Source: Warburgia ugandensis
Taxonomy: Eukaryota > Streptophyta > Magnoliopsida > Canellales > Canellaceae
Assembly: GCA_035236585.1 (NCBI GenBank)
Contig: CP141139.1
Coordinates: forward strand, 36,837,217-36,901,216
Reading direction: 5' to 3'
Length of the DNA: 64,000 bases
Shown here: piece by piece, positions 24,172 through 36,034 of the stretch
Numbering within the stretch: the stretch's first letter is position 1
How the letters are laid out: every line of letters starts with the position of its first letter
Made by a program: the position numbers and the translations under genes
The notes under the pieces: generated by a model
Told to the model about the DNA's origin: nothing
The model's database searches: none
What the model saw: the letters and a program-made list of their open reading frames with translations, nothing else

Positions 24172-24294
24172 TTTTTAGAAAAACTTTCAAAATTTTTTTT
24201 TTGGATGTTTTGTTTTTGAAATGAATTTCAAATAAAGGATATCGCAAATTTTGAAATTTTTTCAAAAAGTATTTTGAAAACCTAGGTTGTGACA

Positions 24295-24299
24295 CATTA
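24295..24299 (+). repeat. target site duplication CATTA, right copy
   Basis: It is the second copy of the 5-bp duplication, directly after the end of the inserted element. Reverse-transcriptase sequence of the host element resumes here. Confidence 0.85.
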
Positions 24300-24955
24300 T
24301 ATCACACAATGGTATAGAGTAGATAAAACCAAACTGGATTTAACCTATAACCTTCCTACTCCAAGGATGGTGAAAGAAATTTGCTCATTTTTAGGCATGT
24401 TGGTTTTTATAGAAGATTCATCGAGGACTTTAATGAAATTGCTAAGCCCCTATGCAATTTACTTATGAAGGAGACAACTTTTGACTGTGATGAAAATTGT
24501 ATGAAAGCATTTGAGCACTTAAAGGTTGAATTAACTTCTGCACTTATAATTCGATAGCTAGATTGGAGTGCACCATTCAAAATAATGTGTGATGCTTTAG
24601 ACTATGTGATTGGGGTTGTTTTGGTAAACTTTCCCATGGGATATCCTATGTTAGCAAGACACTCAACAATGCCGAATGCAATTATTCTACTATAGAAAAC
24701 AAGTTGTTGGTAGTTGTATTTGCACTGGATAAATTTCAATCTTACTTTCTAGGATTTAAGATCAATATCTATTTGGACCATGTAGTGTTAAAATACCTTC
24801 TTTCTAAGAAGGATGATAAACCTAGGCTAATCCAATGGATCTTATAGCTACAGGAGTTTGATTTAGAAATTTAGGATAAGAAAGGTTTAAAAAATGTTGT
24901 AGCAGACCACTTATGCGAATTAGTTGTGGAGTCCACTAGTGAAATGTACCTATAA
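24300..24955 (+). pseudogene. reverse transcriptase end and RNase H remnant (copy 2)
   Basis: It resumes the host element after the insertion. It shows an FRHVGFYRRFIEDFNEIAKPL-like block in pieces (24390-24455), an FDCDENCMKAFEHLKVEL-like block (24480-24530), a CDALDYVIG block (24590-24615) and the RNase H segment FALDKFQSYF...LSKKDDKPRL (24720-24830). It closes with KKGLKNVVADHL (24880-24915). Stops at several points prevent expression. Confidence 0.75.
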
Positions 24956-26330
24956 TAGAAACCTTTCCAGATGAATAGCTCTTGCACAGTTCTCAGTTTC
25001 CTTGGCATGTAGATGTAGTAGATTATCTTGTCACTAGTTAAATGCCTAGTCATTGGTCTAAATAATATAGGAAAAGATTTATTGATGTGGTTAAACACCT
25101 TACTTGGGACAATCCATACTTGTTTAAGTACTATCCTAATCAGGTCATTAGGAGATGCATACCTAATAATGAACATCATACACTCATTTCCTTTTGTCAT
25201 GACCATATATGCAGTGACCACTTTAGTTCTAGAAAGACAGCTACAAAGATTTTGTAGTGTGGTTTTTATTAGCCCACTATTTTAGGGATTCACATGCTTA
25301 CTGCATACCATGTGCTAGTTGTCAATAGTTAGGGAGCATAGGAAAAACAAAGATAAATCCCCTAAACTCCATTTTGATCATTGAGCCTTTTGATATTTGG
25401 GGCATTGATTTATGGGACCTTTTCCTAACCCTTATGGTTATCTATACATCCTTGTGGGGTTGGATTATGTGTCAAAGTGGTTGGAAGCCATATGTTGTAA
25501 GACCAATGACCACAGTGTGGTGGTCAAGTTCTTAAAAGAAAATATATTTGCACACTTTGGTACATCTTGGGCCATAATTATTGATGGGTGTCAATGCTTT
25601 TGTAGTAAAGTGTTTGAGAATTTAATGAAGAAATATGGTGTTACCCATAAGATAGATACTCCTTATCGTCCTCATATGAGTGGATAGGTAGAGGTGCCTA
25701 ATAGGGAAGTAAAGAGTATTTTGGTCAATCCCAATAGGAAAGACTGGTCTTTGAGGCTTTGTGATGCTTTATGGGTATGCCAAACTGCATGTAAGACTCC
25801 TATATGCATGTTACCTTACCACCTGGTTTGTGGAGATGCCTACCACCTACCAGTAAAATTAGATCATAAATCATATTAGAGCATGAAAAAGCTTAATTTT
25901 GACTTAAATACCATTGGGACCCACAAAAAACTCTAATTCAATGAGTTGGATGAGCTTAGGAAAGATGTATATGAGTCAACAAAACTATACAAAGACTGTA
26001 TGAAGAGTAATCATGCTATACACATACTGTGAAAGTCCTTTACCCTAGTATAGAAGGTGCTTTTGCATAATTCTATATTACACTTATTCCTTAGAAAACT
26101 TCGATCTTGATCCACTGGACCCTACATAGTGCGTACTATATATCTTTATGGGGAAGTCAAGATAGAAAAAGATGGAGAGATCTCCAAAGTCAATGGGCAA
26201 GTTTGAAACCCTATTTAGAGTTGGCAAACACTGAAGTGGAAAAACATTACTTGAGGAACCAATATATCATGAACCACATTAGCATATCTCATGACACCTA
26301 CATCAATCATAAGATTAGTATTCATCATTA
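24956..26330 (+). pseudogene. integrase remnant (copy 2)
   Basis: A degraded zinc-binding N-terminus lies around 25150-25330. The catalytic core is partly open at 25412-25687, with first Asp in LVGLDYVSKWLEA and second in IIIDGCQCF (usually SDGGSHF). The sequence then crosses a TAG where Gln is expected (G[13 protein letters not shown]), and the Glu of this block would be the third catalytic residue. The three DDE positions thus survive, but a nonsense codon separates them. The C-terminal region follows to about 26330, ending with an ANTEVEKHYL-type tail. Confidence 0.75.
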
Positions 26331-27522
26331 AAATTGCATTCATCTTGGCATTATATGTTTGATTGAAGATGTTATACTTAGCTTTCATTGGGAGGCAACC
26401 CAGTGATTTTAGAGTCTCATTGTTCTACATTACTCATTTATCATATAGGTGTCTTATATTTCAAAACATTAGGGACAATATTTAGTTTAGGTTGGAGGCC
26501 ATAGACATATATAAGATTTTTGAGGTTTTTGTGTACTTCAATTTTTGTTTTGAATTTATCTAAGTTTTTCAAAGTTTTTAAGGTCAAAGTTCCATTACGA
26601 TCATAAGCATTGGTTTGTCTAAAGTTTAGTATTTCCACTACCATAACTTCTTAATAGAAATTCATATGGTTAATTCTACATTTTATTCAAATCCTAGTGT
26701 TTTATGAAATTTAAATCTCAAAAAACCTTGACAAAAAGTACATAGTTTAGACTAATAGATGGTATGACTTAGAGACCCAAGGAAATTAGCAGAGACCTAT
26801 ATACCCAAGTGAGTTTTAGAGACTATCATCTTTTTGAGGGTTATATGTAATTCCATATTTTCTTTAGTGAACATTACTTTGAAGATCCCTATATCTTTGT
26901 TTTGGTCAATTGCTAAGAATAAAAAAGGAGTACTTTCTTTCTTGAACATTTATTGAATCAGATAGGCTATAGAAAACCTACGAAATGATATAGGCCATCC
27001 TTGTTTTAACCTAGAGATATGAAGCTTACCTAGTATATTGTACCACTGGTTAGACCCTTTGAGCCTATTGATAAGCCTTTTTGTTTCAAACCCTATTTAC
27101 CTTAACCCAAAAACCCTAGTAAGAAAATACATTACATACCTTTAAAAAATGAGTAGAGATGATAGAAAAAGTTCAAAAAAGGACAAAAGTCCAAGAAGTG
27201 AAAATTATTAAAAGTGTTTATAAAGAGAAACCCTTTCTTCAAATAAAAAATTAAAAATAAAATAAAAGAAAAGTGAAAAGTGAAAAGTGAAGAGGGAAGA
27301 GGGAAAGGAAAAAATGAAAAGATATTCACTTTAGTGTATTCAACAAAAAAAGTCATCCAACATTCAATTGAAGACCTCTACTCAAATTTGAACTCTGAAT
27401 CTTTATCCTACCTTTTAGAACCTATCTTAAGCCCACATTTCACCTTATCTAAAGACCTATTCATCTTAAGGGGAAAAATAGCCTAATGAGGATATAAGTA
27501 GGAAGTAATTAAGATCAACTAC
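26331..27522 (+). other. 3' noncoding region of copy 2
   Basis: GGGAGGCAACCCAG at about 26390 and a CATTAGGGACAATATTTAG purine-type stretch at 26468-26500 are the counterparts of the landmarks in copy 1. A K/R-rich A/G block (27150-27310) and a segment with AAGACCT, CCTATCTTAAGCCCA and GGATATAAGTAG (27370-27500) match 6100-6410 of copy 1. No env frame is seen. The region ends where the TGTGACACC LTR starts. Confidence 0.55.
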
Positions 27523-30469
27523 TGTGACACCCCAGGTTTTTCATGAAAATTTTTCGAGGTTATTTCAAAAGATGGCACGCCTCTAACTTTTTAAAATACA
27601 AAAATAGTGGAAGATTTTTCTTTGAAATTCATTTTTCTAAAAACCTGGATATCACCTTCATGCTCACACTACACACACACACACACACATATAGTTTTCT
27701 TAGAAGATAGAAATTTATTTATGAAAACAGGACCCATCCAGTGGTTCACTTGTATAACCCCTATAACATTATATTAAATGTCCAATATCACAATTCAAAT
27801 GACTAACTATATAATACAAAAGCTTTAAATAAAATGTATACTTGTGCATAGCCATATGGTTGCTGGATTCCTTTTGTTGTGTACATCTTCTCCTATCTTT
27901 CTGTATCTGAGATATTGTAAATATAAAACATTTACAATATCTCATCAAGCTATGCTTGGTAGGGGAGTTTAAGAAGCATGCTAAATCTTAAGATACATTA
28001 ATTATTCAATAGTCATTAGAATATTCGTTTTCATAGCAATTAGGTGAAATTGAATTTACAATATGTTTCATATCTCAATAACCCTTTTGTAAGCCAAATA
28101 TTTACATGTTTTCATCATTATTAATAATTCCATTGATAAATCAGATGTCTTTACTTATTATTTATCATCAAATAAATACTTCAATTCCATGAACCATACT
28201 CTGCATACAACTCTACCCATTCACTAACCCATATGAAAACATATATGAAACTATTCCCTCAATCATATTAATATAGCAATAATACACATATATGAAATTT
28301 GTTAAAGGACATACAAAATTATGAATATAATCAACGTCACCTAATTTGCATTTCCAAACTATACTGGGTTTCAAAATCATACCCCTCATCATGTGAGGTT
28401 CATAATTATCTAGTCACTACTGGTATATCAATATAATCCTCATGCCCCTCACTATACGGGGTCCACAATCCTCCAGCCATTGCTAGGAAAACGATGCAAG
28501 GTATATCATCATGCCGTATCATATAAAACATCTCATAATGCCATCATATATGCATGTCCCGTGGACAGAATGCACAACGGATACAATATTGTCCTCTTTG
28601 GGTCCCTCACATTGCCTAACTAACGTCTTTTGGTAACCCTCAAGGATGTGCACTATAGTGCACCAAATATAAGGACTACTATGCATGCAGTCAGAATTTG
28701 TACAGCGTGCCCGGATAACTGCTCAATAATCCACCTATACCATCCTCGGTGGAAATCACAATATCCATGTCCGCATGGGGAGGACCATGGATGTCATAGT
28801 GGCGGCCTTCCCATGATTGCCCCACCTGACTTTTTGCAACACATAGTGCATGGTATCCATAACATAATAAATTTCGGAGAGCGGGTGGCCAAACGCTCAT
28901 AACTCTCCTAGCATAGCATCCCCTGGCTTATGCCTGTCTAAAACAAAACTCTCAGGCCTCCATGCCTGGATGTAAAATAATTATAATAGTAGGTAATTCG
29001 CCTGTTTATATATTTCATAACAAGAATAACATCCTCACTTATTTGGTGATAACTCACCAATGATGTATCCTATAACCCAGACTCATACACCATCAATATT
29101 GACATAGTACCCATGTACCATAAACATCATTTCACAATTCACATACATGATGTACAAGGCATAAGCATCAATTATAACATGCAATTCTTTTAAGTAACAT
29201 TATTTCCTTATTTCAATTTAAAGCATATCAAATATCAATCATATAATTAGAAATAAGATCATGTTAGAACATGCATCTTATTATTTAGACATGCTGTCTT
29301 AAATTTCCACCTACCTCGTGTGACGCATTCTTCTTCACGATCGACTCCGCGTGCTTTGATAAGATGTGCTAATACCCATTGTCTAGCTTGTGTCTTTTTC
29401 AGATGGAAAGATTGGTGGCTGCATGGAATATATATCCCTTTTGTATATATAACATCCAATGGAAAAAGAAAGAAAGTGCTACAGTAGTAAGCATGACACA
29501 CAGCAAAAGAACATATGCAACAACTTTGCTGGAAATGCGCCTCTTTGCAGTTTTTTGGTGTCTTATCAGTACCAGATGTGTAGTTACAGGCTAAAGCAAT
29601 TGACACTATGGATCAAAAAAATCAGGGAAGGAATGAAAGAAAACAAAAATTTGAATCTGAAGTAGAATGTAACGAATTCAGGAAAGATTTCAAAAAGGAG
29701 AAGTAAAGATCAGACCCAAATCGTTAGTGCTGGAAATGGCACAATAGAAACACAACGTCAATGCCAAGGTCAACTGCTTTGGTCGGAGAGGAAAGATAGA
29801 ACCAAGCTGAAAACAATCAAAATCTTCTGCAGCACAACAGCTGAATAACCCGAAATGGAACAAATGCAGATGGTATGCTCTCCAAATGTTGCGAGAAGCA
29901 CTCATCGACCATTAGAAGTACAGGAATGGCTAGATTGGAGGGAAGAAATCCCATACTGACATAGGACATGATCATATCTAAATTAGGGTAAGAGAAATCT
30001 GAGAGCGGCCAAGATGTTCACCTAGGCAATGTTTTTCCGATGTTTGATTGGTTTCACAATCGCCGATGGAAGAAAGGGGTTTTCAGGCCGTAGGTGGCCA
30101 ATGGCCCTAGATCGATCGCCATCGGGGTTGCTAAGAACTGAATCCAAGAGAAACAAAGGCAAACATGTTTTAATGGGTGGCTAACCAGAGGAGTGAGGGA
30201 TAGAGAGATGGTGACCCGTGTTGGGGAAAAGAGCAAGCTGCAGGTGAAAGGCAATCCAGGCGATCAGAGATGGAGAAGACATCTGGTAGGAGGGGATGAT
30301 TAGAGATGGTAGGGAAATCCGATCTAAGGGGTTTTTGTTTTTTTGCATCTCGTTTGGGGTTGCTAGGGTAGGGTTTTCAAGGCTGGAAGAACAGATCGTG
30401 TTCTTTCCCTCGCTGGTGGGAGATCCAAGCAAGGGAAATCTCTCCATGCCGATGGAAGATCAGACCAGG
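27523..30469 (-). repeat. chromovirus-type LTR, truncated (family with 30470-32948)
   Basis: It starts TGTGACACCCCAGG on the plus strand, the form expected for the end of a minus-strand LTR. At offset about 1070 it carries TCCTCTTTGGGTCCCTCAC, then CGTCTTTTGGTAACCCTC. The neighbouring LTR has the same text at the same offset, so the two are copies of one family in the same orientation. Its other end is not seen; the next LTR begins at 30470. A CA microsatellite lies at 27671-27688. I found no gag or pol inside. Short open stretches at 28630-28902 and 29259-30447 lack recognisable domains. Confidence 0.6.
27671..27689 (+). repeat. CA microsatellite
   Basis: An uninterrupted ACACAC run of about nine units lies near the start of the truncated LTR. 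Confidence 0.9.
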
Positions 30470-32948
30470 TGTGACGACCCGGGTTTTCTTATGCATTTTT
30501 AAATGCAATATCTAATTCTTAAGGCAAGATGCATCCCTATTTGAAAACCATTTTATGAAAACAATGCAATACAGCAGAAAATATTTTGTTTTAAACTCAT
30601 TTTGAAAATCCCGAGTGTCATTTGCTTTCACAACAACCAAAGTAGTTTTTGAAAATTTCAGAAATCATAAATGTCTTCCCAGGTCTATCCAATCACAGCT
30701 CACAGCCCAATTGTAATTAAATACAAATACATGTCCAAAGGGTAAAGTGTTTACTTACAAGTATAATTGTCTCTTTTTGATTTACTTGCTTGTAGCACTA
30801 ACATTACCTGAGGCGTCTTCTACTCGTGAGTGGAGCTGTCCTGAAAAGTGATATATTTGGGTGTCTTCTGTCACGTGCGTATCCTGTCCTTAAGTACTTA
30901 CTTGTGTTTGAAAAATGTTAAGGATTGGGTGAGTATATACTATACTCAGTAGGAGTCTATCACTACTAGTTTTACAATGCATGCCATGTTTAAAATCATA
31001 TGCTCTTTAAAACATGTGCATGTTTGAACACTCATGTTCAATATCGATATTAAAAACCATTGTCGAAATAGAATACTGACAAATTAAAGAATCGCATAAT
31101 CCAAGTCGAAAGTATCATACATATCATAAAAATAATGATATGCATAAGATGCTCATCTAAACCCAACTCATGGATATATGGTATGGTATGGTCGACCACC
31201 CTTATGTCATGCCATATGCAATGCAAGTAAATCCTCGAAAACATAGGCACACTATGCCCACGACCTCCTCACCGTGTGGTCCCCGTGTACCTAGGGACAC
31301 ACGGTCATAGCCTCCATTGGGCATATGACACTTCGACCTAGTGCCGTGACACCAGTGGTAGCCCCCTGTACCATATGCAGTCGAAGTAGGGACATGCCTT
31401 TTTTGGTGTGGTACCCTTTTCACCCAATAGTGGTAGAGGCTAGGAGGCCACTCCAGACCTCTCGGCATAGCGCCCACGAGCTTACTAGCCCAAATCATAT
31501 ACAAGAAAACAGGCAAAAACCTCTTTTTCAAAACCTGTCCTCTTTGGGTCCCTCACAACTGCCTACCCAGCGTCTTTTGGGCACTCCAGCTTCTTTTGGT
31601 AACCCTCAAGGATATGCAATTTTTCAAGACTCAATAATCACAAATCATGCAATATATGCAATCGTTTGCAAAACATATCTATGCATAATGTATTTGTCAT
31701 ATGCATGCTAAATTCATTTATAAAATTAAATCATGCTAAACAAGTCATATAACTTGTACTTAAAACATGCATTCTCAAAACAATCATGGGCTCTTTTTAA
31801 AAGTCTAGTAGCGATAGAGCACCTACCTCGAAGTTTCCTGGAGTCGCATCCTTCATTACTCAACCCGACCCTAGGTCTCATTTATAAAATCCTGGATATG
31901 AATGGATAACAAGGAGTCCTTATCAATTTCAATCTATTTAGAAATTAGATCACTAGATCTGCCTTTTAAGGTCCATGGGTCCTTGCCTAATTCAGTGTCA
32001 GGCTAGATCCTATGATATGGATCTACTTTTCAATGGTTCGACTCTATAAATTATCCTATGATCTTAATTTTATAGTCTTATTAGGTCCGTGCATCATGGA
32101 TCGTGCAATTAGCATAAGGTTTTTGTAGATAAGCTTGTTACAAATTGATCTAACAATTTGGATTTCTGGTATGAGGGTTAAATCACTAGATTTCTATAGG
32201 TTTTCCACTTAGGGGTAAAACTGAAAATAAGAAAAGAAAGAGAGGAAAGAGAGAAAAAGAGGGAGAAAGTAGAGAAGGAGAGGGAATTTGGAGTTGGAAT
32301 CAAAGGAGGAGTTGGTGAATTTTGTGATGAATTTTATGAACATTTTTGAAATATTTTCTGAGGTATTTATAAGCATTTTCTAAAATTTTTAATCATTTTC
32401 CCCAATAATTATGTTTTTCTTTTTTGAATTTTATATTAAAAAGAATTTCCCCACTTCCAGCTCTGTCTCCACCAATTGGTAGTGGGTTGACCAATTATTG
32501 ATGTTTTTAGACCGTTGCCCTACATTTGTGGGCCCCACATTAATGTCAAATAACCGTTTTGCCCTTTTTGTTGAAAAATGTAGAAAAGTACAAAATTTTC
32601 GTATGAACTTAGATTTTGACGTACTTAGTGTCATTTTAATTGGTTCACTGAGTATGTTTTCAATTATACATGTCTTATACCTTGATTGTGAGATTGAATT
32701 ACACTTTTTCCCTTTTAGGTTAAAAATTGAGAAAAATATAGATTTTTCTCTGAATCTCGGAATTGGACAAACTTGTAGTCTATCCAAGCCAATTTTCCAC
32801 ATACATATCAAATATCTTGGTTTCCAACCTTGATTCCACTTCTATGAGAAGTGCATTTTTAATAACCCTAATATTCCAACCTTATTTTAATTGAAAATTT
32901 CAATTTCATTATTTATTCAGTCTCCTTACAAAAATTAAGGGTGTTACA
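30470..32948 (-). repeat. chromovirus-type LTR, 2479 bp, joined to integrase
   Basis: It starts TGTGACGACCCGGG and ends GGGTGTTACA on the plus strand, i.e. TGTAACACCC to GGTCGTCACA on the minus strand, an LTR with the usual short inverted ends. At 32949 the sequence passes directly into the integrase C-terminus on the minus strand, in the middle of the conserved GVKGKLS block. It is therefore either an insertion into that gene or the product of a deletion. The bases flanking its two ends (CCAGG and TCAAC) do not form a target duplication. A purine-rich stretch lies at 32225-32310. Confidence 0.6.
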
Positions 32949-33889
32949 TCAACTTGCCTTTCACCCCAAATCTCATTACACCCTTAGTTGGAGAAACTCT
33001 AAGAAAGACATGGTCTCCCTCCTGAAACTCCAAATCTCTCCTCCTAGTGTCAGCATAGCTCTTTTGTCTACTATGGGCAGCCATCAAGCATCTCCTAATC
33101 AATCTCACCTTATCTGCACACTGCTCTACCAACTCAGATATGACGAATTGTCTCTCACCAATGTTGCTTTAGCATGTAGGTGTGCGGCAAGGTCTACCAT
33201 ACAAGGCCTCATATGGAGCCATCCCAATGCTCAAATGATAGCTGGTGTTGTAGGCAATCTCTATTAGTGGTAGATGTTAGTCCCACCAGCCTTTTCAATC
33301 TAGCACACATGCTGTCAAAATATCCTCTAGCAGCTGAATTGTCCTCTCAGACTAACCATCAATCTAGGGGTGAAATGCTGTACTAAAATGCGTAGAGGAG
33401 CCCATACCTTCCTATACAATATGCCAAAATCGAGAGGTGAACCTACTATCCCTATCTGAAATGATGATTAGAGGAACTCCATGCAAGCTGACTATCTCCC
33501 GAATGTACAACTTAGCAAGGTTCTCTAAGGTATGTCCTTGTCTGATGGGAAGGAAATGCACTGACTTAGTAAGTCGATCCATACGACCCAAATTGCTTCA
33601 TGTTCATTGCGAGTCCTAGGTAGTCCAACCACAAAATCCATTGTGATGTGCTCCCATTTCCACACTGGACGCATTATACTCTGTACTAACCCTACAAGTC
33701 TTTGATGTTCAACCTTGACCTACTAACAAGTAATGCATCTAGGTACACACTCTCCTATATATCTCTTCATGCCTCACCACCAAAACAGTCTTGTCATGTC
33801 ATGATACATCTTCATGCCCCCTGGATGCATGGTTCACTTAGAGTGATGAGCTGCTCTCAATAGCTCTTGTCTCAAATCTACTACTGTGG
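32949..33889 (-). pseudogene. integrase remnant, truncated (chromovirus)
   Basis: The core is recognisable in pieces of the minus strand around 33780-33170. The C-terminal part 33132-32949 is open: KVRLIRRCLMAAHSRQKSYA, DTRRRDLEFQEGDHVFLRV and SPTKGVMRFGVKGKL, and then the LTR boundary. The following GPY/F module and chromodomain are absent, so this integrase could not have its normal targeting end. Confidence 0.75.
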
Positions 33890-34139
33890 GCACAACCAAT
33901 CTACCCTAATATTTGATCCCACCATTTGCTCCTCTCTCAAAACCATCTCTGTCACATAGTGCTTGTGCCTCTCTACATGATTGTTGTTCTTGTAAAATTT
34001 GATCCACAAATGCTGATCGAATGGTGAGATTGGCTATCATGCTAGCCGACTTCCTATTAAGGGCATCGACCACTACATTAGCCTTGCCTGGATGGTACTG
34101 GATCATGAAATTGAAGTCCTTCAAGTACTCTAGCCAACG
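33890..34139 (-). pseudogene. RNase H C-terminal remnant (chromovirus)
   Basis: 34124-33906 on the minus strand reads [20 protein letters not shown] and ALNRKSA, the end of the RNase H domain (usual form [16 protein letters not shown]). The earlier RNase H part lies in broken frames between about 34450 and 34130. Confidence 0.75.
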
Positions 34140-35460
34140 TCTCTACCTTGTATTGGGGTTGCTCTGAGTAAACAAGTATTTGAGGCTCTTGTGATCTGTG
34201 TAAACATCAAACTTCTCCCCATACAAATAATGCCACCATATCTTAAGGGCAAATACTGCTGCTGCTAACTCTAAGTCATGCGTGGGGTAATTTTTCTTGT
34301 GCTTCTTCAATTGCCTAGAAGCATAAGCAATAACTCTACCATGTTGCTTGAGGACACAACCAAGTCCCTATCCTAATGCATCGCTATACATTACAAATCC
34401 ACCATTTCCTTAAGGAAGCGATACCATAAGCGCCGAGGTAAGTCTCCTTTTTAGCTCTAGGAAACTTTGCTCATAGCTATCAGACTAGTCTAACTTTTAG
34501 TTCTTCTTAGTAAGGGCCATCAAAGGCTGACCAATATGAGAGAATTCCTCTATAAATCACCAATAATAGCTTACTAAACATAGAAAACTATGTACCTGTG
34601 TCACAGTCTTGGATCACTCCTAATCAGCTATGGCCTCCACTTTCTATGGGTCCACTTCCACGCCCTCCTTGGATATAACATGCCTTAGGAAATGTACTTG
34701 AACCAACAAAATTTGCACTTGGAGAACTTGGCGTACAGCTGATGCACTTGAAGAGTGCCTAAGATAGTCATTATGTGTTCTCCATGCTCCTCTACACTGT
34801 TAGAATATATCAAAATATCATCAACGAACACAATCACAAACTTGTACAGAAAATCTTTGAACACTTGGTTCATCAACTCCATGAAAGTTGCCGGTGCATT
34901 TGTCAACCCAAAGGCATCACTAAGAACTCATAATGGCCATATTTTGTCCTGAATGCAGTCTTAGGGATATCCTCATCCCGTATCCTCAATTGATAATAGC
35001 CCGTCCTTAGGTCAACCTTAGAGAGAACCTTGGTTGACTGCAACTAATCAAATAGATCATCAATGCACAGAAGGGGGTACTTGTTCTTCACCATTACCCC
35101 ATTGAGTGCCTTGTAATCTACATAGTCTCAAAGAGCCATCCTTTTTCTTGACGAACAAGACTAGTGCTCCCCAAGGTGAAACACCAAGGTCTATGAAGCC
35201 GTGGTCCAACAACTCCTGCAACTGCACTTTCAGTTCCCTCAACTCAACTAATGTCATACGATAAGGAGATTTGGAGATAGGAGTTGCTCTAGGTAGTAAC
35301 TTGATCATGAAATCCATCTCTCTCCGAGGTGGTAACCCCAACAACTCATTGGGAAACACATCCCTAAAATTACATACCACATCAATCTCCTCAATATTAG
35401 GAATTTGCTCCTCCTGCACATCAACATAGGCCAAGTAAGCTTGGCAGCCATTGGATATAA
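34140..35460 (-). pseudogene. reverse transcriptase remnant (chromovirus)
   Basis: From 35434: FRDVFPNELLGLPPRREMDF, then SPYRMTLVELRELKVQLQEL and SPWGALVLFVKKKDGSLRLC, the RT fingers. After a frameshift the palm continues at 34906-34685 with NAPATFMELMNQVF and the catalytic box FVDDILIYS, whose two Asp are intact. The connection and thumb follow in broken frames. It is the best preserved RT catalytic box in the window. Confidence 0.8.
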
Positions 35461-35515
35461 GATGTGCAGCCCTGATTGTTGAGATGATACTTAGGTTAGC
35501 AGTATCCAGCCTCCC

Positions 35516-35868
35516 CTAAAAATACACCAACTCACCATCAAGGATACATAGAGTGACTTCCTTCTTTCTGAATTCGACAAGAGCTCCATGCTCAGTGAGC
35601 CAATCCATGCATAATATCACATCAAAATCTATCATATCTAGGATGATGAGATCTATGCTTAGCACATTGTCTGAGATATCAAACCCAGGGCATACTTTTG
35701 TACCATCACTAGTTGGCATACTGACATACTAACCTCTAACAGAAAGCCCAATCTACTCAATGGCACATCTATGCATGTAGCAAAACTATGGGAGATGAAT
35801 GAATGGGTGGATCTAGGATCAACAAGAACACGTGCATATTTGTTAGTAATAAGGATAGTACCTTCCAC
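35516..35868 (-). pseudogene. aspartic protease remnant (chromovirus)
   Basis: At 35868-35659 the reading is ARVLVDPRSTHSFISHSFA. This is the active-site block normally VLxDSGATHSFIS; the Asp is kept, but the next three residues are PRS instead of SGA. The overlapping frame 35719-35516 continues with DVILCMDWLTEHGALVEF, the C-terminal DVILGMDWL block. A frameshift lies between the two. Confidence 0.75.
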
Positions 35869-35988
35869 GACGTTGCTTAATGCACATGCCTGGTCGGTGG
35901 TAATAGTGAATACTCGCCCTTGACCCTGTCATGGTGTACGATCTCTACCCTAATCTCATCGCGGTTGTCCCAATCTACCAGCTCTGGA

Positions 35989-36030
35989 ACAATCCCGTGA
36001 CTTGTGGCCAACTTGGTCACAAGTGTAACA
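35989..36030 (-). pseudogene. CCHC zinc knuckle of the chromovirus gag
   Basis: The minus strand encodes CYTCDQVGHKSRDC, which has the exact C-x2-C-x4-H-x4-C spacing of retroviral-type nucleocapsid knuckles. It sits in a frame different from the neighbouring open stretch, showing a frameshift. Confidence 0.8.
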
Positions 36031-36034
36031 TCGA

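Larger units (their letters stand above)
18420..24294 (+). mobile_element. long LTR-like element (probable solo LTR of a chromovirus) inside copy 2
   Basis: It starts TGTAACAACC and ends GGTTGTGACA, and is flanked on both sides by CATTA (18415-18419 and 24295-24299), a typical 5-bp gypsy target duplication. The matching uninterrupted site is seen in copy 3 at about 47381-47410. No gag or pol is found inside. A repeat field at 21430-21620 resembles, in reverse complement, the array at 38200-38490 in the LTR flanking the minus-strand chromovirus, hence the solo-LTR reading. It carries an RTE tail, two minisatellites and a TRIM. At 5.9 kb (5.3 kb without the TRIM) it is long for an LTR, so a non-autonomous element without obvious LTR pair remains possible. 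Confidence 0.75.
11346..27522 (+). mobile_element. Athila/Tat-type Ty3-gypsy retrotransposon, copy 2, split by a later insertion
   Basis: A 5' LTR (11346-13937), a decayed tRNA-Asp primer site (13948-13965), gag, protease and RT run up to 18419. The RT resumes at 24295 after a 5875-bp insertion and continues through RNase H, integrase and the 3' noncoding region. A matching 3' LTR is not seen; at 27523 the sequence changes to a different LTR family. Without the insertion the remaining copy is about 10.3 kb, a normal size for the group minus one LTR. All coding domains carry stops. Confidence 0.85.

Noticed and set aside
30470-32948. Simple insertion of this LTR into integrase with a target duplication
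   Set aside because: The five bases on each side (CCAGG and TCAAC) differ, and no integrase sequence resumes beyond the left end.
27518-32953. TCAAC near 27515-27519 and at 32949 as a duplication around a 5.4-kb element
   Set aside because: On the left the motif is separated from the TGTGAC start by three bases, and the left flank is not integrase sequence. The match is probably chance.
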